From Candidatus Altimarinota bacterium (GTDB taxonomy: Bacteria; Patescibacteriota; Gracilibacteria; BD1-5; UBA2023), in NCBI GenBank assembly GCA_947373235.1, contig CANBWW010000014.1, positions 1 to 15,623 on the forward strand: a stretch of 15,623 nucleotides of DNA. The letters run 5' to 3'. The translations under genes were made by a program, and so were the position numbers. This document shows, piece after piece, positions 1 through 7,321 of this stretch; positions within the stretch are counted from its first letter, which is position 1, and each line of letters begins with the position of its first letter. The notes under the pieces were generated by a model. The model saw nothing but the letters and a program-made list of their open reading frames with translations. It was not told the DNA's origin and made no database searches.

Positions 1-92
1 CACATATATATCGTGAACAAAATACTGTTGCCGACGCACTTTCGAATAAAGCCATGGATGAAAAAAAGGAAGGTATTATTTATATTTCGTAG
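1..92 (+). CDS. RNase H-family protein, C-terminal end only (5' truncated by the window)
   Basis: Only the last 29 codons are present, in the frame starting at base 3 and ending with TAG at 90-92. The peptide contains YREQNTVADALSNKAMDE. This matches the C-terminal pattern of bacterial type-1 RNase H-like proteins, an R-E-x-N-x-x-A-D-x-L-[AS]-N-x-A segment in which the Asp is the last catalytic carboxylate. Members cut the RNA strand of RNA:DNA hybrids in the cytoplasm using two metal ions. The next gene appears to start 2 bases after this stop, so the two are probably co-transcribed. The rest of the gene lies outside the window, so subfamily and extra domains cannot be judged. Confidence 0.6.
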   Translation, partial: HIYREQNTVADALSNKAMDEKKEGIIYIS

Positions 93-94
93 AA

Positions 95-555
95 ATGCTC
101 CCAGCACGAATAAATCCTCAAAAATATTGGGTGTCTCTTTGAATATGATGACTTATCATACTCTGTCTGAACGTTTTTCACGTATCTGATTTTTGAGAGA
201 CAAATATATCACTACGACAGTTTCTCCAGCTCGTTCTATAACTCGTGCAGAGTTTCTGAAACTTCTTTCTATTGCTGAGGGATATACTGCTCCAGTGACT
301 GTTTCTAAGAAATTTGCTGATCTTCCTGCTTCAAATACACTTTACAACTATGTAAACTATGGTGTATCAAAGGGATGGGTAAATATCAAGAATACAAATT
401 TCCGTCCAAATGATATCATCACTCAAGGTGAGATCGATAAACTTATTGCTGTCATAAAAGGTAATGCAAATGCTGATACAATAGCAAAAGCATCTTCGGG
501 TGTTGCTCGTGGAAAAGCTGCTTGGGATATCGTTGTTGCGTTTTACTCAAACTAA
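95..555 (+). CDS. SLH-domain protein with N-terminal signal anchor, split by an apparent -1 frameshift near 190-194
   Basis: An ATG at 95, two bases after the previous stop, opens a frame with a basic start and a hydrophobic stretch, SLGIGGLIILCLNVF, in which three glycines are UGA. This is typical of a signal peptide or membrane anchor. That frame runs to TAA at 239-241. The SLH part lies in the -1 frame and ends with TAA at 553-555. It contains SITRAEFLKLLSIAEGY, then FADLPASNTLYNYVNYGVSKGWV, given here as FADLP...NYGVSKGWV, then FRPNDIITQGEIDKLI. These match the FxD, GxxxG-type turn and ITRAE elements of S-layer-homology repeats. Both frames overlap a run of five T at 190-194; a sixth T would join them into one exported protein of about 153 residues. 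Known SLH domains bind cell-wall polymers. An assembly or sequencing indel, a real mutation, or programmed slippage could each explain the break. If there is no fusion, the SLH part alone could start at ATG 145 or 148. Confidence 0.6.
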
Positions 556-568
556 ATCACAACTCATC

Positions 569-601
569 AAAAAAACTCTTAGTTATTCTGAGAGTTTTTT
601 T
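569..601 (+). terminator. Rho-independent terminator after the SLH gene
   Basis: A stem CTCTTAG / CTGAGAG (576-582 with 588-594, one G-U pair) is flanked by seven A and seven T, with loop TTATT. It lies 13 bases after the TAA and has the normal run of T for an intrinsic terminator. Confidence 0.75.
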
Positions 602-619
602 GTGTGTAGTTTGATTTTG

Positions 620-647
620 TTTGCAAAAATAAAAAAAATACTAAGAT
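620..647 (+). promoter_or_regulatory. Candidate murI promoter
   Basis: TTTGCA (620-625), a 16-base spacer, then TAAGAT (642-647) stand about 22 bases before the murI ATG. The TGCA core is shared with the other promoters in the window, but here it sits one base closer to the -10. Expected transcription start is near 654. Confidence 0.4.
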
Positions 648-669
648 ACATATTCATCTTCGTACTTTT

Positions 670-1362
670 ATGGTTGTTTGATTTTTTGATTCTTGACTCG
701 GAGGAAAGCTCGTAATGGAGGTTTTTCAGGAAGCATTTCCTGCTCTCGATATGATTCTCGAGATGGATAGAGAAAATGCTCCCTACGGATGAAAAAGTCA
801 TGAAGAAATATGTGAACTGACGAAAAATGGAGTTCAAAAACTCTTTGATAATTGAGCTGATGTGGTTATCTTGGCTTGCAATACCGCTAGTGTTCATGCA
901 CTGAGGTGGTTACAAAATGATGTTTTTCAATGAAAACATATTCTCTGAGTGACGATCCCATGAGCGGAAAAAGTAGTAGAGATGTGATATAAGAAAATCT
1001 GAGTTCTGGCTACCGAAGCAACTGTTCGAACTCGTATGTATAAAGAACGGGTACATATACTCGATAACTCGGTTCTTATAGAAGAAATCGGGGCTCCTGG
1101 ACTCGTTCCACTCATCGAATATGAGATGACTTCAGGTGAAGAAATCGATCTCTTACTCAGAGATTATCTTTCTCAGTTCTCATCTGATATAGAATCACTA
1201 ATTCTCGGGTGTACTCACTATCCTCTCATACAAAAAAGTATAGAAAAAGTCTGGTGAGAAGTTCACCAGACTAATACTTTTCCTCATATTATTGATCCTT
1301 GAGTGGAGGCTGCGAAACAGTTTCAGTTTTGGATGGAAAGGAAATTTCCTTGAGCGGCATAA
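670..1362 (+). CDS. murI: Glutamate racemase
   Basis: Converts L-glutamate to D-glutamate in the cytoplasm, without a cofactor, for the peptidoglycan peptide stem. The 230-residue product starts MVVGFFDSGLGG, the usual N-terminus with catalytic-site Asp7 and Ser8. It has both catalytic cysteines: Cys70 in ACNTAS and Cys181 in GCTHYP. PYGGKS and EEIGAPGLVPLIE are further family motifs. It is somewhat shorter than the usual 255-270 residues. Twelve of its 20 glycines are UGA, including Gly9 of the DSG motif, so it is unreadable under the standard code. The ATG at 670 fits the family N-terminus exactly and has no Shine-Dalgarno sequence. The last 74 bases overlap the end of the convergent gene on the other strand. 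MurD further along acts two steps later in the same pathway. Confidence 0.93.
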
Positions 1363-2830
1363 AACCTCACATTTGCAATTCATTTTTTATGAAAACATCT
1401 ATTTTTCATAATGAATTTTCCGTTGGATAATTTTTTTGATATTTTTCCAGTACTTCCTTTGTAGAAAAATGTCTCGGTGAAACCCTTTTTCTATCTTTCC
1501 CTCATTCACTTTTTCAATGAATACCTATCAAAAAATCAGCACCAATGATATGTTTATATATTTGTTCTTTTAAGTATGGAATCGTATATTTCCCATTGTT
1601 TTCTTTTTTGTTTTGTTCCACTACCGCATCAATAATAATCTCGATACCTTTTATACCAATCCACCCGTGTCTTCGAATTTTTGCTATAATTTTTCTTCGA
1701 ATTTTATAGACATCATGGTGTGCCCATCCAGTTTCATTATTATTATTTACGAGTACAATCTGTATTTCTATTGGTGTTTCTCATTTTCGAGAAAGGCGAA
1801 GTTCCTGTCTTTCAGAGCTATATGATTTTTTGTTTTCTACATTCGTTGATATTTCTTTTTCCATAAAATTCTTCTCAAGAGTTTCTCGAAAAGATGCATC
1901 TTCATTTCGTGAACAAAATTGTTGTAGGTATTCCTGACAAACTTCTTGAGAAATCATAGAACCCACATTATCGATTACTAAATCTTCTCAGAATTTCTGA
2001 AAAAGGATTTTTGCAGTTCTAAGAGCATCGTTCGGATCTTGTACCTCTATTCGCATTCGATGAATATCCTTAAAGGCTTCTGGGAGATTATATTTTTCTT
2101 GTCCATCCATTTTCTCTATCATTGAATAGAGACTTTTTACGTCAAATCAAGCATAGATAGGAAATTTCTTATTATCTACGAGCAATTCTCAAGACATATT
2201 ATTTGATGTTTGAGAAAATGTTTGAGATCCTTCTTTGTATTGAAATTCTTCTGCTGAAAATATATCTATCACCTCTTGTATAAATTCTTTATTTCGGAGA
2301 TCAACTTTTCACGTTTCATAGTTTACAGAAAATTTTGAAAATCGAATAATACGGAAAAATCAAAGAACTTCTTTGAGAATAGTACAATAACCTATTCTAT
2401 CTTGTACTCCTCTAAGCTTTTGTCAACGATGTATTGTGTTTATGAGTTCATTTGAGGATTTGGGGGGATTTCAAAGATTCGGAATATAGTAATCCTCATG
2501 ACGTAAATACTCCGTCGCAAGCTTATAAGCAAGACAAAGATCACGAATGATATGTTCTTTAAAGTCACTATGTTCAATATCCTTTGGCCTTCATTCTAAA
2601 TGTTCAATAAAAGTATATATATCTGCTATTTCCTCAAATTTCGGTATATCGTAAATATCATGAAGTGTTCATCTGATCTTTTTTTGCTTTTGTAGGCTTA
2701 CAAGATCCACTCACGCTTTCGCTTGGTCTTTATTACTTTCTATAAATTCACTTAATACTTTTCCTCCTCCGAGTTTTTCCTTGTAAAAGTATGGTTGAAT
2801 TTTATATTTTTTACTTATACTAAAAGTCAT
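1289..2830 (-). CDS. 513-residue protein with a RelA/SpoT-like nucleotidyltransferase core
   Basis: One open frame from ATG (2830) to TAA (1289-1291) with about 15 in-frame UGA glycines. Two segments resemble alarmone synthetases. Around residues 228-275, GFDVKSLYSMIEKM is followed by DIHRMRIEVQDPNDAL, recalling the G-R-x-K-x-x-x-S-x-x-x-K and D-[IL]-x-G-x-R elements. Around residues 354-376, PIEIQIVLVNNNETGWAHHD recalls the EIQIRT...H...YK element. The usual YRSLH motif is replaced by YSSERQELRL, so activity is doubtful. The N-terminal 200 residues are charged and probably helical with no recognised domain. There is no signal peptide or membrane segment. Its ATG shares a CATG with murD on the other strand, and its tail overlaps murI. 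The domain call is my reading of motif spacing, not a search result; an unrelated nucleotidyltransferase fold is possible. The open frame itself is well supported. Confidence 0.55.
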
Positions 2831-4121
2831 GTTATTGATATACTGAAAAAATAAAGTTGGGTCTGCCGTGGCAGATCTCTGTACATTCCTAGAAATCCCT
2901 TTTCATATATGCGATGATACCGATGCACCGGTATCGTATGATCCATATGAGTTCATCATACCTTCACCAGGTATTTCAGGAAGGCATGAGGTATATTCTA
3001 CGTGAAAGGTCCTTGCAGAATTGGATTTTGCTTATCAGTATCTCCCGAAATGATTTAAAATTATTTCAGTGACTGGTACTGATGGAAAATCGACGACTTC
3101 ATGGATGATGTATCAGATCTTGAAACAAGAATTCGATAAGTCTACTATACGTCAAGATACTCAAAAAGTCAAAAAAACTATCTATTTATCTGGGAATTTT
3201 GATGAGCCATTTTCAAGGACGGTACTGAGTATTCTCCAAAAAAAAGAAACACGATGATATATTGTCGTCGAGATTTCGTCTTTTATGGGATATGCGATAA
3301 AAAAATATACTTCTGATTATTCTATTTTTACCAATCTTAAATCTGATCATCTGAACTGGCATATAGATCTTCAAGAATATGCAGATGCGAAGATGAATAT
3401 ATTTTTCCATACACATAAGAAATCTATAATCAATACGGAAGTGATTGATTTTTGTAAAAAAGAACATCTAAAGATAGAAACTCCAGAAAATACACGTTTT
3501 TTCTGAACCGATCCAAATATTCTTGATCGAACGAACGGAGAAGATATCGTTATCAATAATCGTCGAAAATATAGATTATCTGATACACATTTTTCAGGAC
3601 TTCATAATGCGATGAATCTTCTCGCTTGTACACTCGTCACAAGTGAGATGCGAATCTGCTCCAAACGAGTGAAAAAATATATACAAAATATCTATGGACT
3701 TCCTCATCGTATCGAGCAAATTGCTCTAAAAAATGGTATCAAATATATAGAAGATTCCAAGTCTACGAGTTGTCAGAGTTTGGTTGCGGCACTTGGGGCA
3801 TTTCCACCAAAAAAAATTGTGCTGATCGCTGGAGGTTCTGATAAATGAGATCCTTTTGAAAATCTAGAAACAACACTTTCAGAAACAGTGAAATATGCAG
3901 TTTTGATCGGACCGACACGTGATGTCTTGGCTCAAAAATGCATCTTTGCAAAAGTTCCATATGTTTTTGCAGAAAGTATGACAGAAGCGGTATCGAAAGC
4001 AAATCAAAAATGTGAAAAAGGCGATGTATTACTTCTATCTCCTGGGTGTGCAAGTTTCGGTATGTTCCAGGATTATCTCGATCGAGCTCACCAGTTTCGA
4101 GATGCTGTAGAAACACTCTAA
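2829..4121 (+). CDS. murD: UDP-N-acetylmuramoyl-L-alanine--D-glutamate ligase
   Basis: Adds D-Glu to UDP-MurNAc-L-Ala using ATP in the cytoplasm; its amino acid comes from MurI. The 430 residues show the three Mur-ligase domains. The N-terminal Rossmann-like part starts MLLIYGKNKVGSAVADLC and includes IPSPGI. The central ATPase has P-loop GTDGKST (residues 83-89), VEISSF, DHLNWH and LPHRIE. The C-terminal domain has EDSKSTS, IAGGSDKGDPF and LLLSPGCASFGMFQDYLDR. These are specific to MurD rather than MurC, MurE or MurF. The P-loop has Asp where MurD and MurE usually have Asn. Six glycines are UGA. The start is fixed by the Rossmann motif, which begins at residue 3, and it abuts the start of the divergent 513-residue gene, leaving no room for a normal promoter between them. 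Confidence 0.93.
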
Positions 4122-4184
4122 AATCAGATTGACTTCACTCTCAAAATAAACAAAATATTTCAGTATTTATTTTTCTACCCTTCT

Positions 4185-5378
4185 ATGCATCTTGTTATCA
4201 TGGCGGCGGGTGAGGGCTCACGTATGCGTCCACTTACCGATACTATCGCAAAGCCACTTCTGAAGATCTGTGGAAAGACATTGATCGAACATAATATCGA
4301 GTCTATTGTTCAAGAATTTGAGGAAATATTTTTTATTGTGAAGTATAAAAAAGAACAATTTATCTCCTATTTTTGAGAGCATTATATGGAGAAAAAGGTG
4401 AACTATATAGAGCAAATGGAAGAAAAATCTGGCACGGGTGCTGCTATTTTGTCACTTCAGTGAAAAATTACTGGAAAATTCCTCGTGATTTCTGGAGATG
4501 ATATCTATGATAAGGAAGATATACTGAAACTTTCGAAAACTCCTGCATACGGAGTTCTTGCAAAGGCCGTTGATAATCCCCAAGACTTTGGTATTTTTTC
4601 TGTAGATCAAGAGGGAATCCCGACTGGAATCATAGAAAAACCAGTAGATCCAGGTCTTGGAAATCTGGCGAATATAGGTGTTTTTCAGTTTGATGACACT
4701 ATTTTTTCCGATCTTTTGGATATTCCACTCTCACCACGCTGAGAACTCGAGATCACTGATCTGATGCAAAAATATATCTGAGAAAAAAAACTTGCTGTTG
4801 TTGAAGCTCAGTGAAAATGGATTACTATCGGATATCCTTGGGATCTCTTAAAAGCAAACGATTTTTTTATAGGGAATTATACTACCACGGTCGATCATGG
4901 AGGGACCATCGAAGGAAATGTAACGATCAAAGGAAATGTCTATCTTGAATCATGAGCGATTCTCAAGTCAGGAACCTATATAGAATGAAATGTCTATGTT
5001 GGGAAAAATGCAGTAATCTGACCAAATGCATATATCCGAGGAAATACGAGTATCGGTGCGGGATCAAAAGTAGGATTTTCAGTGGAGTCTAAAAACACCT
5101 ATGTGGGTGAGGAAAGTGCGATTCCACATCTCTCGTATATCGGAGACTCAGTGATTGGGAATCATGTAAATATCTGATGTGGATCAACGACTACGAATCT
5201 CCGACATGACGGAAAAAATATCCGAGTGATGATCAAAGAAAAACTCATAGATTCTTGAAGAAGAAAGCTTGGAGCGATTATCGGGGATCATGCAAAACTC
5301 TGAGCGAATACGCTTCTCTATCCTGGACGGATCATCCCTTCAGGTGGAACCACTTTGCCGGGAGAAATTATCAAATAA
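4185..5378 (+). CDS. Two-domain sugar-1-phosphate nucleotidyltransferase with left-handed beta-helix (GlmU-like)
   Basis: 397 residues. The N-terminal nucleotidyltransferase domain has the signature GEGSRMRPLT (residues 9-18) with KPL following at Lys23, the metal-binding GDD (104-106), and EKP before NIGVFQF. From about residue 230 a hexapeptide-repeat beta-helix follows, ending in PHLSYIGDSVIG, NLRHDGKNI, GRRKLGAIIGD and YPGR. That C-terminal set resembles the archaeal-type bifunctional enzymes (nucleotidyltransferase plus amino-sugar-1-phosphate acetyltransferase) more than E. coli GlmU. The likely product is UDP-GlcNAc or another activated sugar for peptidoglycan and glycans; exact sugar and nucleotide cannot be read from sequence. 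Eleven glycines are UGA. It lies 63 bases after murD, with a possible TTGACT -35 at 4129-4134 but no clear -10, so read-through from murD is likely. The deacetylase gene follows 4 bases after its stop. Confidence 0.85.
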
Positions 5379-5382
5379 TTCT

Positions 5383-6285
5383 ATGACTTCTTTCATAAAA
5401 GCATTTCTCTTCTCACTTTTGTTTTGTGGACTTTTTGCTTTGGTGATCTTTCTTGTCTTTCATAAAAATATTTCTCCATTCGTCTCACTTTCCTGAAAAT
5501 CTTCTGAAAATCTTGTATCTTGAGAATGAGAAATTCAAAATCATTTTTCATATACTTGTACGGCGCACCCAAAGATCACATTTTTTATGTATCACTATAT
5601 TCGTGATCATGATCCAAAAGATAATATTTTTACGAAGGATCTTTCAGTTCCTCCCGCTCTTTTCGACGAACAAATGAAAAAAGTAAAATCTCTTGCGGAT
5701 TCATGAGAAATAGTGGTGATGACTGACTCAGAATTTATGAAAGCAAAGGTATCAAAATGCTTTCCTGAAAAACCAATATGGATATTTACTGCCGATGATG
5801 GCTGGATCGATATGCATGATTCGCTCGTACCGATCGCGAGCAAATATCACGTTCCATTTTTTCTTGGGATTATCACGGGAAATGTGGATAAAAAATGATT
5901 TATAACTACAGAAGATGTCATATCAATGAATCAAAATCCACTTATGACGATCGCTTCCCACTCAGTTTCTCATGATGATGAAACGCATCTTTCCGAAAAA
6001 GATACTTTTCATGAGATGTGTGATTCGAAAATGATTCTCGAAAAAATGATCGGAAAAAATGTCGATACATTTATATATCCAAGTGGTCGGATAAATACTG
6101 AGTTTGCTCCAAGTATCGAAAAAGAGTGCGGATATCAGATGACTTTTTCTACGGAATTTGGCAAAAAATTTGATCCAGTTTCTCCAGATTTTTATCGTAT
6201 AAATCGTACAAGAATCCATGGAGATACCGATCCTGGTTTTTTCGATCGATTTCTGAAAAATGAATCGAAAAATTTCTGAAAATAA
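5383..6285 (+). CDS. Membrane-anchored polysaccharide deacetylase (NodB / carbohydrate esterase 4 type)
   Basis: Removes acetyl groups from N-acetylated sugars of cell-wall or surface glycans, outside the cytoplasmic membrane. The 300-residue product has one N-terminal hydrophobic segment (about residues 6-26, FLFSLLFCGLFALVIFLVF) that acts as anchor or uncleaved signal. The NodB fold shows the metal and base motif TADDG (Asp138, Asp139; the family norm is TFDDG), then HSVSH (His193, His197) matching the H-x3-H metal site, and YPSGR matching the FPYG-type motif. A Cys is present at TCTAHP. Six glycines are UGA. The ATG lies 4 bases after the nucleotidyltransferase stop, so the two are translated from one mRNA. 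The exact glycan is unknown; peptidoglycan is plausible given the murI, murD and nucleotidyltransferase genes upstream. Confidence 0.82.
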
Positions 6286-6287
6286 AC

Positions 6288-6314
6288 TTGTATTCCTGAA
6301 AAATATCGTATACT
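6288..6314 (+). promoter_or_regulatory. Candidate rplA promoter
   Basis: A near-consensus -10, TATACT (6309-6314), is preceded by TTGTAT (6288-6293) at a short 15-base spacing. A start 7 bases after the -10 would fall at about 6321, exactly where the folded L1 leader begins, which supports the placement. Confidence 0.45.
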
Positions 6315-6320
6315 GTCCAC

Positions 6321-6365
6321 GTCCAAAAATTATGGGAGTCTCATGAAACAAGGAGACGACTGGAC
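6321..6365 (+). promoter_or_regulatory. L1-binding autoregulatory mRNA leader (mimic of 23S rRNA L1 site)
   Basis: Seen: outer helix GTCC (6321-6324) with GGAC (6362-6365); inner helix GTCTC (6338-6342) with GAGAC (6353-6357); between them GGGA (6334-6337) on one side and GACT (6358-6361) on the other. Known: in 23S rRNA helix 77 the L1 site has GGGA-GGCU facing AGCC-GACC, and r-protein L1 represses its own mRNA by binding such a copy. Inference: when free L1 exceeds rRNA it binds here and blocks translation of rplA, which starts 25 bases downstream. Confidence 0.65.
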
Positions 6366-6370
6366 CATTA

Positions 6371-6390
6371 TTTCTTTATTTTTCTTTATT
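6371..6390 (+). repeat. Tandem TTTCTTTATT pair directly before the rplA start
   Basis: Two exact copies of the 10-mer TTTCTTTATT (6371-6380 and 6381-6390) end at the base before the ATG. There is no Shine-Dalgarno sequence. A pyrimidine-rich unstructured tract could serve as ribosome entry site next to the L1 fold; this role is inferred. Confidence 0.7.
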
Positions 6391-7089
6391 ATGGCTGTAA
6401 AGCACGGAAAAAAATACAATCAAGCAGTTGCCCTGATTGAAGCTGATCGTATCTATACTCTTTCTGAAGCAGTAGAGCTTCTCGAACGTACAAATACTGT
6501 AAAATTTGATCCTACGATCGAAATTCATTTTAATCTCAATATTGATCCACGTCAGGCAGACCAGATGGTTCGTTCGACTCTTTCTCTTCCACATGGAACA
6601 GGAAAAACAAAACGAATTGGTGCCTTTACTGATCTTGGAAACGAAGCAGAACTCAAAGCTGCAGGTGTCGCAGTTGCTGGTGGGGATGATCTTATCGATG
6701 CCGTCGTTGCTGGAAAACTCGATTTCGATATCGCGATCGCGACTCCAGGTATGATGCGAAAAATGGGTAAGGTTGCAAAAATCCTCGGTCCAAAGGGAAT
6801 CATGCCAAATCCAAAAGCCGGAACGGTTGGTGAAGATCTTCTTGCTATCACGAAAGAACTTATGGCTGGTCGTTTTGAATTTAAGAATGACAAACAAGGA
6901 AATATCCACTCAATCGTCGGAAAACTTTCTTTTGGAACTGCAAAACTCACAGAAAATATCGAATCATTCGTAAAAACTATGAAGTCTGCTCGTCCATCTG
7001 GAGTGAAAGGAGGTGTTACATTTATCAAGACTCTCTATATCTGTAATGCTATGGGGCCTGGTATTCGCGTAGATATAAATTCTCTTTAA
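6391..7089 (+). CDS. rplA: Ribosomal protein L1 (uL1)
   Basis: Builds the mobile L1 stalk of the large ribosomal subunit, which helps deacylated tRNA leave the E site, and represses its own mRNA. The 232 residues match the family's usual length and begin MAVKHGKKYNQA. Hallmarks are KFDPTIEIHFNL, the region ending in GPKGIMPNPKAGTV, and ARPSGVKGG. An ATG 48 bases upstream (6343) is in frame but lies inside the loop of the leader hairpin, so the start at 6391 is preferred. Its 24 glycines include no UGA, in contrast to neighbouring genes, as expected for a highly expressed gene avoiding the recoded codon. It is a single-gene unit: own promoter, leader and terminator. Its usual partner rplK (L11) is not adjacent. 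Confidence 0.97.
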   Translation: MAVKHGKKYNQAVALIEADRIYTLSEAVELLERTNTVKFDPTIEIHFNLNIDPRQADQMVRSTLSLPHGTGKTKRIGAFTDLGNEAELKAAGVAVAGGDDLIDAVVAGKLDFDIAIATPGMMRKMGKVAKILGPKGIMPNPKAGTVGEDLLAITKELMAGRFEFKNDKQGNIHSIVGKLSFGTAKLTENIESFVKTMKSARPSGVKGGVTFIKTLYICNAMGPGIRVDINSL

Positions 7090-7108
7090 GAATTTCTAAA
7101 GTTCTCTA

Positions 7109-7136
7109 AAAAATCCTTTCGAAAGAAGGGGTTTTT
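7109..7136 (+). terminator. Rho-independent terminator after rplA
   Basis: Stem AAAAATCCTTTC (7109-7120) with GAAGGGGTTTTT (7125-7136), a GAAA tetraloop and two G-U pairs, 19 bases after the rplA stop. The 3' arm ends in a T run. Confidence 0.75.
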
Positions 7137-7204
7137 ATTATGTTCTCGTTTTTCATCTATTCTTTGATCGGTTTTTCCTCATAAAAAAACTCTCTATTTT
7201 CCTT

Positions 7205-7232
7205 TTGCATTTCTTACTACTTTTCATATAAT
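7205..7232 (+). promoter_or_regulatory. atpD promoter, TTGCAT-N16-TATAAT
   Basis: TTGCAT (7205-7210), 16 bases, then a perfect TATAAT (7227-7232). Predicted start near 7239 gives an untranslated leader of about 80 bases that is U/C-rich up to the ATG. The same hexamer and spacing occur before three other genes here. Confidence 0.65.
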
Positions 7233-7321
7233 CTCCGCGTTCAATCTTGGTTTTTCGGCGGAAAGATATTTTTCTTATTTCGATAAATCCTCGATTTCTT
7301 ACTCTTTCATCTTCCTTTTTT

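Noticed and set aside
58..144. In-frame extension of the SLH reading frame from ATG 58, giving a helix-turn-helix-like segment (SSKILGVSLNMMTYH).
   Set aside because: It overlaps the end of the RNase H gene, uses codons rare in the neighbours (AGG, AGC, TTA, TTG), and the other frame from ATG 95 has a convincing signal anchor.
670..1257. Many short standard-code reading frames that could be taken as decayed pseudogenes (for example pieces of murI).
   Set aside because: They join into intact, well-conserved proteins when TGA is read as glycine.
6343..6390. Upstream in-frame ATG for rplA, adding 16 residues.
   Set aside because: The ATG lies in the loop of the L1 leader hairpin and the added residues have no counterpart in L1; ATG 6391 matches the family.
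7234..7262. Hairpin TCCGC/GCGGA in the atpD upstream region as a riboswitch or attenuator.
   Set aside because: The predicted transcription start is near 7239, so the 5' arm would not be in the mRNA.
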